From: JAICYJ01 sp035695105
Lineage (GTDB): Bacteria; Actinomycetota; Thermoleophilia; Gaiellales; JAICJC01
DNA: 64,000 nt
Assembly (NCBI GenBank): GCA_035695105.1
Contig: DASSEV010000015.1
Coordinates: forward strand, 1-64,000
Direction of reading: 5' to 3'
Shown: positions 17,067-25,589 of the stretch, in pieces
How positions within the stretch are numbered: the first letter of the stretch is position 1
Layout of the letters: each line of letters opens with the position of its first letter
Made by a program: the position numbers and the translations under genes
Notes under the pieces: model-generated
The model's input: only the letters and a program-made list of their open reading frames with translations
Told to the model about the DNA's origin: nothing
Databases searched by the model: none

Positions 17067-17800
17067 GCGTCGGCCCGGTAGCTGTCCGCCGAGTGCGCCA
17101 GCATGCCCTGGGCCAGCTTCTCGGCAGCGAGCGAGCCCGCCAGCGACATCTCCGCCGAGCGGTCGATCAGCTCCCTCGTCACCTGCAGCGCGATCTGCGG
17201 CTGCCCTGCCATGGTCTGCGCCCACTCGAGCGCGGCGGCCTCGGCCTCGCCCGCCGGGACCACCCGGTTGACGATCCCGAGCTCGAGCGCCCGGGCGGCG
17301 TCGAAGCGCCCGCCCAGCAGGATCAGCTCCTTCGCCCTCGCGGTGCCCAGCAGCCGCACGAGGCGGGACATGCCGCCGGCGCTGGGCAGGATCCCGAGGG
17401 ATACCTCCGGCAGGCCGAACCGGGCGGTCTCGTCCGCGATGCGCAGGTCGGCGCTCAGGGCGAGCTCCAGCCCGCCCCCGATCGCCCACCCCGAGATGGC
17501 CGCGATCGACGGCTGCGGGATGGCCGGGAGCAGCTCCCAGATCCGTCCCTGGTCGCGGTAGTACCGCACCGTCTCCTCCGGGCTCGGGTCGGTGAACTCG
17601 GTCAGGTCGGCGCCGGCCGAGAACGCCTTGGCTGAGCCGGTGATGACGACGGCGCGGCTCGACGAGACGTCCTGCGACCCGATCGCCGCGATCAGCTCGC
17701 CGGCCAGCTCTGCGCTGAGCGCGTTCAGCTTCGCCTCGCGCTGCAGGCGCACGACGCAGACGTCCCCGTGGAGCTCCGTTGCGACCAGCCGCTCGCTCAT
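17063..17800 (-). CDS. Enoyl-CoA hydratase/isomerase family protein
   Basis: 245 aa crotonase. Oxyanion-hole segments are FSAGADL (about residues 60-66) and GWAIGGGLELAL. Both catalytic glutamates appear to be kept, one in GGGLELA and one in PEVSLGILPSAGG, which supports hydratase activity on 2-enoyl-CoA. Probably works with the coupled SDR downstream in fatty-acid or branched acyl-CoA turnover. Confidence 0.9.
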   Translation of the reverse strand: MSERLVATELHGDVCVVRLQREAKLNALSAELAGELIAAIGSQDVSSSRAVVITGSAKAFSAGADLTEFTDPSPEETVRYYRDQGRIWELLPAIPQPSIAAISGWAIGGGLELALSADLRIADETARFGLPEVSLGILPSAGGMSRLVRLLGTARAKELILLGGRFDAARALELGIVNRVVPAGEAEAAALEWAQTMAGQPQIALQVTRELIDRSAEMSLAGSLAAEKLAQGMLAHSADSYRADA

Positions 17801-17807
17801 GGCGGCG

Positions 17808-17813
17808 ACGATA
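17808..17813 (-). promoter_or_regulatory. Candidate -10 of the crotonase-SDR operon
   Basis: TATCGT on the minus strand, 7 nt before ATG 17800. Confidence 0.35.
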
Positions 17814-17878
17814 GCCGACCGGTGCCCGCGCGTGCCGGTGGTTCAGTCGGGAAGCCGGATTGCCGATACATCTGCCAC

Positions 17879-18901
17879 ATGACCAGCCGGCGCAGCAGCC
17901 CCCAGCGCGACCGGCGCGAAGTCGAGGTTCTGCACCGCGTCGCCGTCGCTCTTTCCCAGTCGCTCTCGACCACCGAGGTGCTGCGCGCGCTGACGCGCGA
18001 GCTGGTGCAGGGCATCGACCGCGCGTGCGAGTGCGCCATCTCGATGTGGGACGAGCGCCGCGACCTCCTCATCGACGCGGCGGCGCACACCATCCACGGG
18101 CCGCCGGCGTGGCCCCGCGGCCAGGTCGAGAACCCGCTCGACGACTACCCGGCGACGCGCGAGCTGCTCGAGCGCGGTCGCGGCCACGGCGAGTACCGGA
18201 TGTCCGACCCGCACCTCGCGCAGTCAGACCGCGAGGTGCTCGACATCTGGGGATGGCGCTCAATGGTCGAGCTGCCGCTGGTGGTCGAGGGCCGCTCGGT
18301 GGGCCTGATCGAGGTGGCCGACTACCACTCCGCGCGGCGCTGGTCGCGCCGCGACATCGAGTTCTGCCAGACGGTGGCCAGCCAGGCGGCGCTCGCGGTG
18401 CGCAACGCCCAGCTCTACGAGGACCTCCAGCGCCGGGTCGACCGCGACTCGCTCACCGACCTGCTGAACCACCGTGCCTACTACGAGCGGCTGGGGCAGG
18501 AGCTGGCCCGCGCCGCGCGCGACGGGTCGAGCGTCGGCGTGATCGCGATCGACCTTGACGAGTTCAAGTCGGTGAACGACTCGCAGGGCCACCTGGCCGG
18601 CGACAAGGTGCTCGCGCTGACCGCGGCCGCGATCCGCAGCTGCTCCCGCCGCAGCGACGTGGCCGGTCGGCTGGGCGGCGACGAGTTCGCTGTGATCCTC
18701 CCGGGCGCCGGCCCGGAGATCGAGCTGGTCGCCCGGCGGATCCTCTCCACCGTCTCGCGTAAGACCGGTGTGTCGGCGTCGATCGGAATCGCCTTCGCCG
18801 AGCCCGGCGAAACCGATCCGCTGCTGATCATGGGGCGGGCCGACCGGTCGCTGATCGACGCCAAGCGGTCGGGCAAGCGAACCTACAGGTTGTCGGCATG
18901 A
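17879..18901 (+). CDS. GAF-GGDEF diguanylate cyclase
   Basis: 340 aa: a short N-terminal segment, a GAF domain (about 20-185), then a GGDEF domain (about 190-340). The catalytic GGDEF (residues ~266-270) is intact, and an RRSD inhibitory site lies five residues before it, so c-di-GMP synthesis with product feedback is expected. No membrane span, so it is cytosolic. The GAF ligand is unknown. ATGA overlap with a close paralogue downstream. Confidence 0.9.
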   Translation: MTSRRSSPQRDRREVEVLHRVAVALSQSLSTTEVLRALTRELVQGIDRACECAISMWDERRDLLIDAAAHTIHGPPAWPRGQVENPLDDYPATRELLERGRGHGEYRMSDPHLAQSDREVLDIWGWRSMVELPLVVEGRSVGLIEVADYHSARRWSRRDIEFCQTVASQAALAVRNAQLYEDLQRRVDRDSLTDLLNHRAYYERLGQELARAARDGSSVGVIAIDLDEFKSVNDSQGHLAGDKVLALTAAAIRSCSRRSDVAGRLGGDEFAVILPGAGPEIELVARRILSTVSRKTGVSASIGIAFAEPGETDPLLIMGRADRSLIDAKRSGKRTYRLSA

Positions 18902-19920
18902 GCCGCCGTCTGACCCCGAACCAGCGCGACCGACGGGAGCTGGAGCTGCTGCACCGTCTCGCCGTGGAGCTGCCGCGCGCGACGTCGCTGGTGGGGATGA
19001 CGGACATGCTCGCGGCCGAGCTCGTGCACGGCATCGACCGGATCAGCGAGTGCACGATCTCGTCGTGGCACACCGGCGACGACGAGCTCCACATCCTCTC
19101 GGTGTGCGAGGAGAGCCGGGGCATCGTCGAGAGCTACCGCGGGGAGGTGTTCTCGCTGGTCGACTGGCCGCAGAACCGCGCGCTGCTCGAGGAGGGCCTG
19201 GCGTACTGCGAGTACCACCACGACGACGCGGACTGGACGAGCACCGTCCGCGGGCAGCTCGCCGAGTGGGGCTGGCGCAGCTGGATCGCGCTGCCGCTGG
19301 TGGTCGAGAACCGCTCCGTCGGCCTGATCGAGGTCGCCGACTACGTGGCCAACGAGCGCTGGTCGGCGCGCGAGATCGCGTTCTGCCAGACCGTCAGCGG
19401 CCATGCCGCCATGGCCATGCGCAACGCCGAGCTGCACGACTCGCTGCGCCGGCAGGTGCAGCACGACGCGCTCACCGGATTGCTCACCCACCGTGGGCTG
19501 CACGAGCTGGTCGAGAGCGAGCTCGCGGCCGCCCAGCTGCGTGGCGGCGACCTGTCGGTGATCGCGATCGACCTCGACGACTTCCGGCTGGTCAACGACC
19601 GCGAGGGCCACCTGGCGGGCGACCGCCTGCTCCGGCGCGTGGCGGAGACGCTTCGCGAGGAGTGCCGTGAGGGCGAGGCCGCCGGCCGCGTCGGCGGGGA
19701 CGGGTTCGTCGTCGTCCTGCCCGGCGTCGGCGACGACGCCGAGACCGTGGCGCGACGCCTGGTGGCGCAGATCGGGCGGCGCACCGGCACCAGCGCATCG
19801 GCCGGCATCGCCCGCATGCGGCCCGACGAGCTCGACGCGATCTCGCTGATCGAGCGCGCCGACCGCGGCCTGTCCGAGGCCAAGCAGGCCGGCAAGGACA
19901 CCTTCCGCCTCTCGGCCTGA
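18898..19920 (+). CDS. GAF-GGDEF paralogue with altered active site
   Basis: 340 aa, the same length and domain order as the upstream gene, so a tandem duplication is very likely (shared stretches include LPLVVE.RSVGLIEVADY). The catalytic motif reads GGDGF instead of GGDEF, and the inhibitory-site position reads REGE, not RxxD. Loss of the metal-binding Glu predicts weak or no cyclase activity. It may act as a sensor, a GTP- or c-di-GMP-binding partner, or a heterodimer subunit. Confidence 0.88.
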   Translation: MSRRLTPNQRDRRELELLHRLAVELPRATSLVGMTDMLAAELVHGIDRISECTISSWHTGDDELHILSVCEESRGIVESYRGEVFSLVDWPQNRALLEEGLAYCEYHHDDADWTSTVRGQLAEWGWRSWIALPLVVENRSVGLIEVADYVANERWSAREIAFCQTVSGHAAMAMRNAELHDSLRRQVQHDALTGLLTHRGLHELVESELAAAQLRGGDLSVIAIDLDDFRLVNDREGHLAGDRLLRRVAETLREECREGEAAGRVGGDGFVVVLPGVGDDAETVARRLVAQIGRRTGTSASAGIARMRPDELDAISLIERADRGLSEAKQAGKDTFRLSA

Positions 19921-20008
19921 GCCCGTCCGCGCCCGCGCCGGGTGGACGCGTTCTCCGCATTGTCACCAGACGGCGATCGCCCGGAGCAGCGCCGGCGGGC
20001 GACGCCTC

Positions 20009-20034
20009 TACACTTCGGTCGAAACGGAGGAGGG
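20009..20034 (+). promoter_or_regulatory. Candidate -10 (20009-20014) and strong Shine-Dalgarno (20026-20034) of the HNH gene
   Basis: TACACT is followed by GGAGGAGGG. The Shine-Dalgarno run lies 7 nt before an ATC codon at 20042, and no ATG, GTG or TTG stands at a suitable distance. It therefore decides the start of the HNH gene and points to a rare ATC initiation. Confidence 0.5.
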
Positions 20035-20041
20035 CGACGCG

Positions 20042-20569
20042 ATCCGCTGCCTGCTGCTAGACGCCACCATGCGACCGACCAGCCTCGTCTCGCGCGAGCG
20101 AGCGGTGACGCTGGTCGTCTGCGGCCACGCGCAGGTGATCGCCGAGGACGAGTCGGTCGTGTACCGCTCGCAGCACCTGCGCCTGGCGCTGCCCGTGATC
20201 CTGCAGGTGCCGGCCTACGTCGAGCTGCGGCCGATCGTCAAGCACACCGTGGTGCGGCGCGTGCTCTTCTGCCGCGACAGCTGGCGGTGCGCGTACTGCG
20301 GGCGTGAGGGCGGCCCGCGCGATCTCACGGTCGACCACGTCAAGCCGCTCTCCCGCGGCGGCGAGCACACGTGGGACAACGTCGTCGCAGCCTGCCGTCG
20401 CTGCAACCACCGCAAGGGCAACCGGCTCCCCTACGAGGCCGGCATGTACCCGCGGCACGTGCCGAAGCGCCCCGACATGGTGCAGGTGGCGTGGGCGGGC
20501 CGGCTGACGCACCCGCTGCAGCGGCAGTACGTCGCCCAGTGGCACAAGGTGCCCGAGGCCGTGCTCTGA
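20042..20569 (+). CDS. HNH endonuclease
   Basis: 175 aa if translation begins at ATC 20042; ATG 20069 would give 166 aa. The HNH domain is in the second half: CAYCG, then TVDHVKPLSRGGEHTWDN, then ACRRCNHRKGNR. The Cys pairs bind a structural zinc, and the DH...N...H residues form the metal nuclease site. The N-terminal part (LLLDATMRPT, then SRERAV) matches the conserved start of this actinobacterial HNH group and would be cut by the ATG start. Role unknown; no toxin or phage context. Confidence 0.85.
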   Translation: MRCLLLDATMRPTSLVSRERAVTLVVCGHAQVIAEDESVVYRSQHLRLALPVILQVPAYVELRPIVKHTVVRRVLFCRDSWRCAYCGREGGPRDLTVDHVKPLSRGGEHTWDNVVAACRRCNHRKGNRLPYEAGMYPRHVPKRPDMVQVAWAGRLTHPLQRQYVAQWHKVPEAVL

Positions 20570-21366
20570 CGGATCGCGACCCATCCGGGGTCTCGGCCGA
20601 CGCCGTCGCGCGCTGGGACCGAAACGCCGCCTTCTGGGACGAGCAGATGGGCGGGGACGGCAACGACTTCCACCTGACGCTGGTCCGCCCCGCGGTCGAG
20701 CGCCTGCTCGGCGACCTCGGCGGCGTCCACGTGCTCGAGGTCGCGTGCGGGAACGGCCTCTTCGCCCGGCGCCTGGTCGCGCTGGGCGCCACGGTGGTGG
20801 CCACCGACGGTTCCTCGCCCATGCTCGACCGGGCGCGCGCCCACGACTCCACCGGCATCGAGTACCGCCTGCTGGACGCGTCCGACCCTGCGCACTTCGC
20901 CGCGCTGCCGGACGGCGGGTTCGGCGCCGCCGTCTGCAACATGGCGCTGATGGACATGGCGGCAATCGAGCCGCTGGCCGCGGCGCTCCCGCGGCTGCTG
21001 CGCCCCGGCGGCCGGTTCGTGTTCTCGATCACGCATCCCTGCTTCAACACCAGCGGCGTGCGGATGGCGCGGGAGCTCGAGGTGGTCGACGGCGACCCCG
21101 TCGAGCGCGCCGGCGTCACGATCACGCGCTACGCCACTGCCGTCGTCGAGGAGGGCATCGCCATCGACGGCCAGCCGTCCAAGCAGCTGTACTTCGACCG
21201 TCCTCTGCACCAGCTGCTGGAGCCGTTCTTCGCGGCGGGGATGGTGCTCGACGGGATCGAGGAGCCGGCGTTCCCGCCGGGCGGCAGCAGCGCGAGCATG
21301 CGGTGGGAGATGTTCCCCGAGATCCCGCCGGTGCTGGTCTGCCGGCTGCGCCCGCTCAGCCGCTAG
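20566..21366 (+). CDS. Class I SAM-dependent methyltransferase
   Basis: 266 aa. SAM motif I is VLEVACGNGLFARRL (about residues 56-70), motif II is VVATDG, then a LRPGGRFVFSITHP stretch. The fold and the ITHPCFN motif match small-molecule methyltransferases; the substrate is unknown. The conserved N-terminal ARWDRNAAFWDEQM must be translated, and the only available start before it is CTG 20566, overlapping the HNH stop as CTGA. The 3' end overlaps the convergent aminotransferase gene by 11 bp. Confidence 0.85.
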   Translation: MTDRDPSGVSADAVARWDRNAAFWDEQMGGDGNDFHLTLVRPAVERLLGDLGGVHVLEVACGNGLFARRLVALGATVVATDGSSPMLDRARAHDSTGIEYRLLDASDPAHFAALPDGGFGAAVCNMALMDMAAIEPLAAALPRLLRPGGRFVFSITHPCFNTSGVRMARELEVVDGDPVERAGVTITRYATAVVEEGIAIDGQPSKQLYFDRPLHQLLEPFFAAGMVLDGIEEPAFPPGGSSASMRWEMFPEIPPVLVCRLRPLSR

Positions 21367-22219
21367 CCGCGGCCCGCAGCGCGGCCTGCATCTCGCGGGC
21401 CAGCGGCCCCGGGCGCCCGTCGCTCACCTCCGCGTCGTCCAGGCGCACGACCGGCATAACCTCGCGGACGCTCGAGCTGGTGAAGATCTCGGATGCGTCG
21501 TGCAGGCGCTCGACGGCGAACGCGTCCTCCGCCACCGTGATGCCGCGCTCGCCGGCAGCGGCGAGCAGCGTGTCGCGCGTGACGCCGGCGAGGATGCCGA
21601 GGTCGAGCGAGGGCGTGCACAGCAGCTCGCCCTGGACGAACCAGATGTTCGACGTGGGGCCCTCCAGCAGGATGCCCTCCGAGGAGAGGAACAGCGCATC
21701 GTCGGCGCCGCGGCGGTTCGCCTCGCGCTGCGCCGCCATGTTGACCGCGTAGCTGGTCGACTTCACGCCGGGGAGCAGCCAGGGCGACGAGCGGCGGGCA
21801 TGGGCGCCGATCGCGAGCTGCAGCGTCGCCAGCCGCACGCCGCGCTCACGCACCGCCTCCAGGCCGTCCGGCAGCGGTGTGACCAGCGCGAATCCGACGC
21901 CCTGCTCATCGTGCTCGCGCCCGCCCGTCCAGACCACGCGAAGAACGCACTCCTCCGTTGCCGCAGCGGACACCGCGTCCGTGGCAAGCGGCCCCAATCG
22001 GGCGGGGTCGGGCGCGGGCAGCCCGAGGACGTCGGCGGAGCCTACCAGCCGCTGCAGGTGGGCATCGAGGCGGAACGGCCGGCCGCCGTACACGCGCATG
22101 GTCTCGAACGCCGCGCGACCGCGCAGCACGCCCGCGTCGTCGGCATGCAGCCACGGCTGCCCCGGATCAACGACGCCGTGGCCGAGGACGGCGAGGGCGA
22201 GCGGATCCGCGCCGCTCAT
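21356..22219 (-). CDS. Class IV PLP aminotransferase (BCAT / ADC-lyase / D-amino acid type)
   Basis: 287 aa. It has GVLRGRAAFETMRVYGG near the N terminus, the PLP lysine in LPGVKSTSYAVN, and EGILLEGPTSNIWFV followed by GILAGVTRD. These define fold-type IV enzymes. The TSNIWF and TSSSVREVMPV segments lean toward aminodeoxychorismate lyase or D-amino acid aminotransferase rather than a true branched-chain enzyme, but I cannot decide. ATGA overlap with the PPOX gene. Confidence 0.85.
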   Translation of the reverse strand: MSGADPLALAVLGHGVVDPGQPWLHADDAGVLRGRAAFETMRVYGGRPFRLDAHLQRLVGSADVLGLPAPDPARLGPLATDAVSAAATEECVLRVVWTGGREHDEQGVGFALVTPLPDGLEAVRERGVRLATLQLAIGAHARRSSPWLLPGVKSTSYAVNMAAQREANRRGADDALFLSSEGILLEGPTSNIWFVQGELLCTPSLDLGILAGVTRDTLLAAAGERGITVAEDAFAVERLHDASEIFTSSSVREVMPVVRLDDAEVSDGRPGPLAREMQAALRAAASG

Positions 22220-22833
22220 GCCTCGAGCGACTCGCGGGCGGGATCGGCGGCCGGATCTCCCTGCGGCAGGACGTCGTGCGACCACGCGCGGCGCTTCCAG
22301 GCCGGCACAGGGGTGTCGCAGCCGGGCTGGGGCACGAACCGGGAGCGCTCGACCAGCTCCATGTGCGGGACGTAGCGCGGGCAGTTCGGGTAGACGCGCG
22401 TGGCCCGCACCCGCACCACCAGCTGCGCCTCGGGATAGTCGGCCAGGAGCGGATCCGCCTCGTCGATGCCGGCCACGCCCTCGAGGCGCATCCTGCGGCG
22501 CCGCTCGAAATCGATGAACAGCAGGCCGACGTGGGGGTTCACCCGCACGTTCCCGGCGGAGAGGTACATGCCGTTGCCGTCGTAGCTCGGGAACGCGATG
22601 GTGTGCTCGTCGAGCACGCGCACGAAGCCACGTTCGCCGCCCTTGTAGCTGCAGGTCGGACGGCCCTGCTCGTCGGCGGTCGCGAGGAAGAACATCTCCA
22701 TGCGCTCGATGAACGCCCGGTCGTCGTCGTCGATCACGTCGCCGACCAGCCGTTCGTCGATCCGGTCCGCCAGCCGGCGCGTGTCGAACGCATCCTGGAA
22801 GTGGCGGCTGCCCTCGTGATAGATGCCCGGCAT
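22216..22833 (-). CDS. PPOX-type flavin-binding protein (pyridoxamine oxidase-like)
   Basis: 205 aa split-barrel protein: AFIERMEMFFLATADEQGRP, then CSYKGGERGFVRVLD, PSYDGNGMYLSAGNV and a VGLLFIDF strand. These are features of the FMN- or F420-binding PPOX superfamily, whose members reduce or bind small molecules. Coupled to the PLP aminotransferase downstream, though a vitamin B6 role is only a guess. Divergent from rnhA with interlocked -10 elements. Confidence 0.82.
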   Translation of the reverse strand: MPGIYHEGSRHFQDAFDTRRLADRIDERLVGDVIDDDDRAFIERMEMFFLATADEQGRPTCSYKGGERGFVRVLDEHTIAFPSYDGNGMYLSAGNVRVNPHVGLLFIDFERRRRMRLEGVAGIDEADPLLADYPEAQLVVRVRATRVYPNCPRYVPHMELVERSRFVPQPGCDTPVPAWKRRAWSHDVLPQGDPAADPARESLEA

Positions 22834-22840
22834 CGGCCTC

Positions 22841-22847
22841 TACACTA
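22841..22847. promoter_or_regulatory. Interlocked bidirectional -10 (TACACTA)
   Basis: TACACT (22841-22846, plus) is 8 nt before the rnhA ATG. TAGTGT (22847-22842, minus) is 8 nt before the PPOX ATG. The two hexamers share five base pairs, so both leaderless genes may start from one melted site. Confidence 0.5.
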
Positions 22848-22854
22848 GCCGCCG

Positions 22855-23304
22855 ATGGACAGCGTGGAACTCTGGACGGACGGCGCCTGCTCCGGCAACC
22901 CCGGCCCAGGCGGCTGGGGGGCGATCCTGCGCTGGAACGGCCACGAGCGCGAGCTCTCCGGCGGAGAGCCGGACACGACCAACAACCGCATGGAGCTGAT
23001 GTCGGTGATCATGGGCCTGGCCGCCATCACGCGGCCGATGGAGGTCGTCGTCCACACCGACTCCGCCTACATCCAGCAGGCGTTCACCAAAGGCTGGCTC
23101 GAGCAATGGCAGCGAAACGGCTGGCGCACGGCGGCCAAGCAGCCCGTGAAGAACCAGGACCTCTGGCAGCGCCTGGCAGAGGAGGCGGGGCGGCACCGCG
23201 TGCGCTTCGAGCTGGTTCGCGGGCACTCGGGGGTCGAGCTGAACGAGCGGGCCGACCAGCTCGCCGTCGCCGAGCGCGATCGCTACGCGGTGTCCTCGCG
23301 ATGA
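22855..23304 (+). CDS. rnhA: Ribonuclease HI
   Basis: 149 aa, standard length. The DEDD metal residues are in WTDGACSGNPGPGGWG (Asp), NNRMELMSV (Glu), HTDSAYI (Asp) and LNERADQLA (Asp). It removes RNA from RNA-DNA hybrids. The basic handle region (GWLEQWQRNGWRTAAKQPVKN) is present, as in E. coli RNase HI. Leads an operon with a methyltransferase through an ATGA overlap. Confidence 0.95.
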   Translation: MDSVELWTDGACSGNPGPGGWGAILRWNGHERELSGGEPDTTNNRMELMSVIMGLAAITRPMEVVVHTDSAYIQQAFTKGWLEQWQRNGWRTAAKQPVKNQDLWQRLAEEAGRHRVRFELVRGHSGVELNERADQLAVAERDRYAVSSR

Positions 23305-24020
23305 CAGCCGCCGCCACGCCGCGCAAGCGCCACGCGCTCGACCTGTTCGACGGCATCGCCTCCGACTACGACCGCTGGGCCCAGATCCTCTCGTTCGGCA
23401 ACGACCGGCGCTGGCACGACCTGCTGGTCGACCGGCTCGAGGTCGGGCCGGGCGCGCTGGTGGCGGACGTCGCCACGGGCACCGCGGCGGTCGCGATGAC
23501 CATCGCCTGGCGCCACGGCAGCAGGGTGATCGGGATCGACCAGAACCCGGCGATGCTGGAGGAGGGCCGGCGACGGGTGCAGGCCGCCGGCCTGGGATCG
23601 CGGATCGAGCTGCGGCAGGGCGAAGCCGAGCGGCTGCCGCTCGACGACGCGTCGGTCGACGCGCTGGTGCACACCTACCTGCTTCGCTACGTGGACGACC
23701 CGCCGGCGGTGCTGCGCGAGCTGGCGCGGCCGATCCGTCCCGGCGGCCAGATGGCCTCGCTCGAGTTCGGCGTGCCGGCGGGCGGCTGGTACCCGGCCTG
23801 GTGGCTGTGGACGCGGATCGGGCTGCCGGCCGGAGGGCTGGTCGCGGGCGCCGGGTGGTACGCCACCGGGCGGTTCCTGGGTCCGAGCATCGAGCGGTTC
23901 TGGAGTGAGCATCCGCTGGAGCAGGTGCTCGGCTGGTGGGCCGACGCGGGCATGACGGAGATCCGGGCGCAGCGGCTCTCGGTCGGCGGAGGTGTCATCA
24001 TTCGCGGCACCAAACCGTGA
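23301..24020 (+). CDS. UbiE/MenG-like methyltransferase
   Basis: 239 aa. It starts DLFDGIASDYDRWAQILSFG, a typical UbiE N terminus, followed by SAM motif I VADVATGTAAVA, IGIDQNP, and GEAERLPLDDASVD. The layout fits demethylmenaquinone C-methyltransferase, the last step of menaquinone synthesis, but the specificity signatures are loose, so a related substrate is possible. ATGA-coupled to rnhA and followed 16 bp later by a cupin gene. Confidence 0.78.
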   Translation: MTAAATPRKRHALDLFDGIASDYDRWAQILSFGNDRRWHDLLVDRLEVGPGALVADVATGTAAVAMTIAWRHGSRVIGIDQNPAMLEEGRRRVQAAGLGSRIELRQGEAERLPLDDASVDALVHTYLLRYVDDPPAVLRELARPIRPGGQMASLEFGVPAGGWYPAWWLWTRIGLPAGGLVAGAGWYATGRFLGPSIERFWSEHPLEQVLGWWADAGMTEIRAQRLSVGGGVIIRGTKP

Positions 24021-24036
24021 CGCCCAAGGAGGCACC

Positions 24037-24423
24037 ATGCCCGCAGCCGATCTCACGACGATTCCCGCCAAGGCCACGCCCTACGGGCGCTGGCAGCAGC
24101 TGAACAGCCCGCTCGGACTCGACGCGTTCGGCGTGAACGCCGTCGTCTGCGAGCCGGGTGAGGACATCGGCATCAGCCACGACGAGTCAGAGACCGGCCA
24201 TCAGGAGATCTACGTGGTCGTCTCCGGGCGCGCGGCCTTCACGATCGGCGACGAGCGGATCGAGGCGGGGCCGGGCACCGTGGTCGCAGCGCCGGACCCC
24301 GCGGCGACCCGCGAGTACACGGCGCTCGAGCCGAACACGCGGATCGTGTGCATCGGCGCGGCCCCGGGCGAGCCGCACCCCTACGGCGAGTGGATCGACG
24401 AGGCGGCACCGGCCGGCCACTGA
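24037..24423 (+). CDS. Small single-domain cupin
   Basis: 128 aa with one cupin barrel: ETGHQEIYVVVSGRAAFTIG, then GPGTVVAAPDPAATREYTA. The first motif keeps one His and the Glu, but the second motif has no His, so metal binding is doubtful. A strong AAGGAGG lies 3 nt from the ATG region (24027-24033). The last gene after rnhA and the methyltransferase. Function unknown. Confidence 0.8.
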   Translation: MPAADLTTIPAKATPYGRWQQLNSPLGLDAFGVNAVVCEPGEDIGISHDESETGHQEIYVVVSGRAAFTIGDERIEAGPGTVVAAPDPAATREYTALEPNTRIVCIGAAPGEPHPYGEWIDEAAPAGH

Positions 24424-24435
24424 GAAGACGCCGGA

Positions 24436-25563
24436 TCAGCCGCAGAACGACCCGATGATCTGATCGAGCGCCTGCACGCAGCGGTCGAGCTGGGCGAGGT
24501 CGACCCACTCGACCGCCGCGTGCGCGCCGTCGCCGCCGGGGCCGAAGATCACCGTCGGGATCCCGGCCGCCGAGAAGATGGCGCTGTCCGCCCAGTAGGG
24601 CACGCCGATCACCGGCGTGCCGGGGCCGAGCGCGTCCAGCGCCGCGCGCACGATCGGTGCGCCGGGATCGACCTCGAACGGGTCGCGCACCAGCGTCGTT
24701 CGCAGCTCGGCGTCGAGCTCCCGGCCGTTGGCGCGGATGCCGTCGAGCAGCTCTGAAAGCTCCGCCTCGACCACCTCGACCGTCTCACCCGGCACCGTCC
24801 GCCGCTCCAGCGAGAGCGTGCAGCGCTCGGGGTACGTCGACAGCTCACGGCCGCCGTCGATGATCGACGCATGGATCGACCCCGGCCCGAGCAGCGGATG
24901 ACCCGCCTCGGACGCGAGCCTGGCGGCCATCCCGTCGATCGCGACGAGCACGTGGCCCATCCGCGCGATCGCGTCGACGCCGTCCCATGGCCGTGAGCCG
25001 TGTGCGGCACGGCCGTGAACGGTGATCTCGTGCCACGTGAAGCCCTTGTGGGCAACAGCCACCGCCATCTGCTCGCCGGTCGGCTCGGTGACGATCGCGC
25101 CGTCCGCCCGAACCGTCCCGGCCACGGCCCGCGCGCCGGCGGACGCGAACTCCTCGTCGCAGACGGCGGCAACCACCACGTCGCCCGCCAGCCCGCGATC
25201 CACGGCGTGTGCGGCGGACGTCATGATCGCCGCCAGCCCCGCCTTCATGTCGTAGGCGCCGCGGCCGTACATCCGGTCGCCGTCCACCCGTGGCGTGAGC
25301 GGGTCGGACATCCCCTCGAACCCGACCGTGTCCATGTGGGCGTAGAGGAGCAGCGTGCGGCCGCCCCCGCCGCCGCGCGCGCGGGCGACCACGTTCGGCC
25401 GGCCGGGCTCCGCGTCGGCGACATCGACCTCGAGGCCGCGCGCCTCCAGCCACCCTCCGACGAAGCGCGCGATCTCGCCCTCCCCCGCACCGCCCGGCAC
25501 CAGCGACGGGTTGACGGAGTCGATCGAGACGAGATCGGCGAGCAGCGCGCGTGCGTCCTGCAC
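24436..25563 (-). CDS. M20 metallopeptidase (ArgE/DapE family)
   Basis: 375 aa. The dizinc ligands are in order: His in YAHMDTVG (about residue 75), Asp in GAYDMKAG, the Glu pair in CDEEFASAG, the ligand in VTEPTG and the last His in DGAHAAVEWVD. A dimerisation domain lies between. Such enzymes cleave N-acyl amino acids or dipeptides. The substrate is unknown. Last gene of a leftward unit that starts with an amidohydrolase. Confidence 0.88.
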   Translation of the reverse strand: MQDARALLADLVSIDSVNPSLVPGGAGEGEIARFVGGWLEARGLEVDVADAEPGRPNVVARARGGGGGRTLLLYAHMDTVGFEGMSDPLTPRVDGDRMYGRGAYDMKAGLAAIMTSAAHAVDRGLAGDVVVAAVCDEEFASAGARAVAGTVRADGAIVTEPTGEQMAVAVAHKGFTWHEITVHGRAAHGSRPWDGVDAIARMGHVLVAIDGMAARLASEAGHPLLGPGSIHASIIDGGRELSTYPERCTLSLERRTVPGETVEVVEAELSELLDGIRANGRELDAELRTTLVRDPFEVDPGAPIVRAALDALGPGTPVIGVPYWADSAIFSAAGIPTVIFGPGGDGAHAAVEWVDLAQLDRCVQALDQIIGSFCG

Positions 25564-25589
25564 CGGCCCACCCTACCGGCTGGGCGCCC

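Noticed and set aside
20042..20569. HNH gene as part of a defence or mobile system
   Set aside because: The neighbours are a methyltransferase of small-molecule type and housekeeping genes, without restriction or phage partners.
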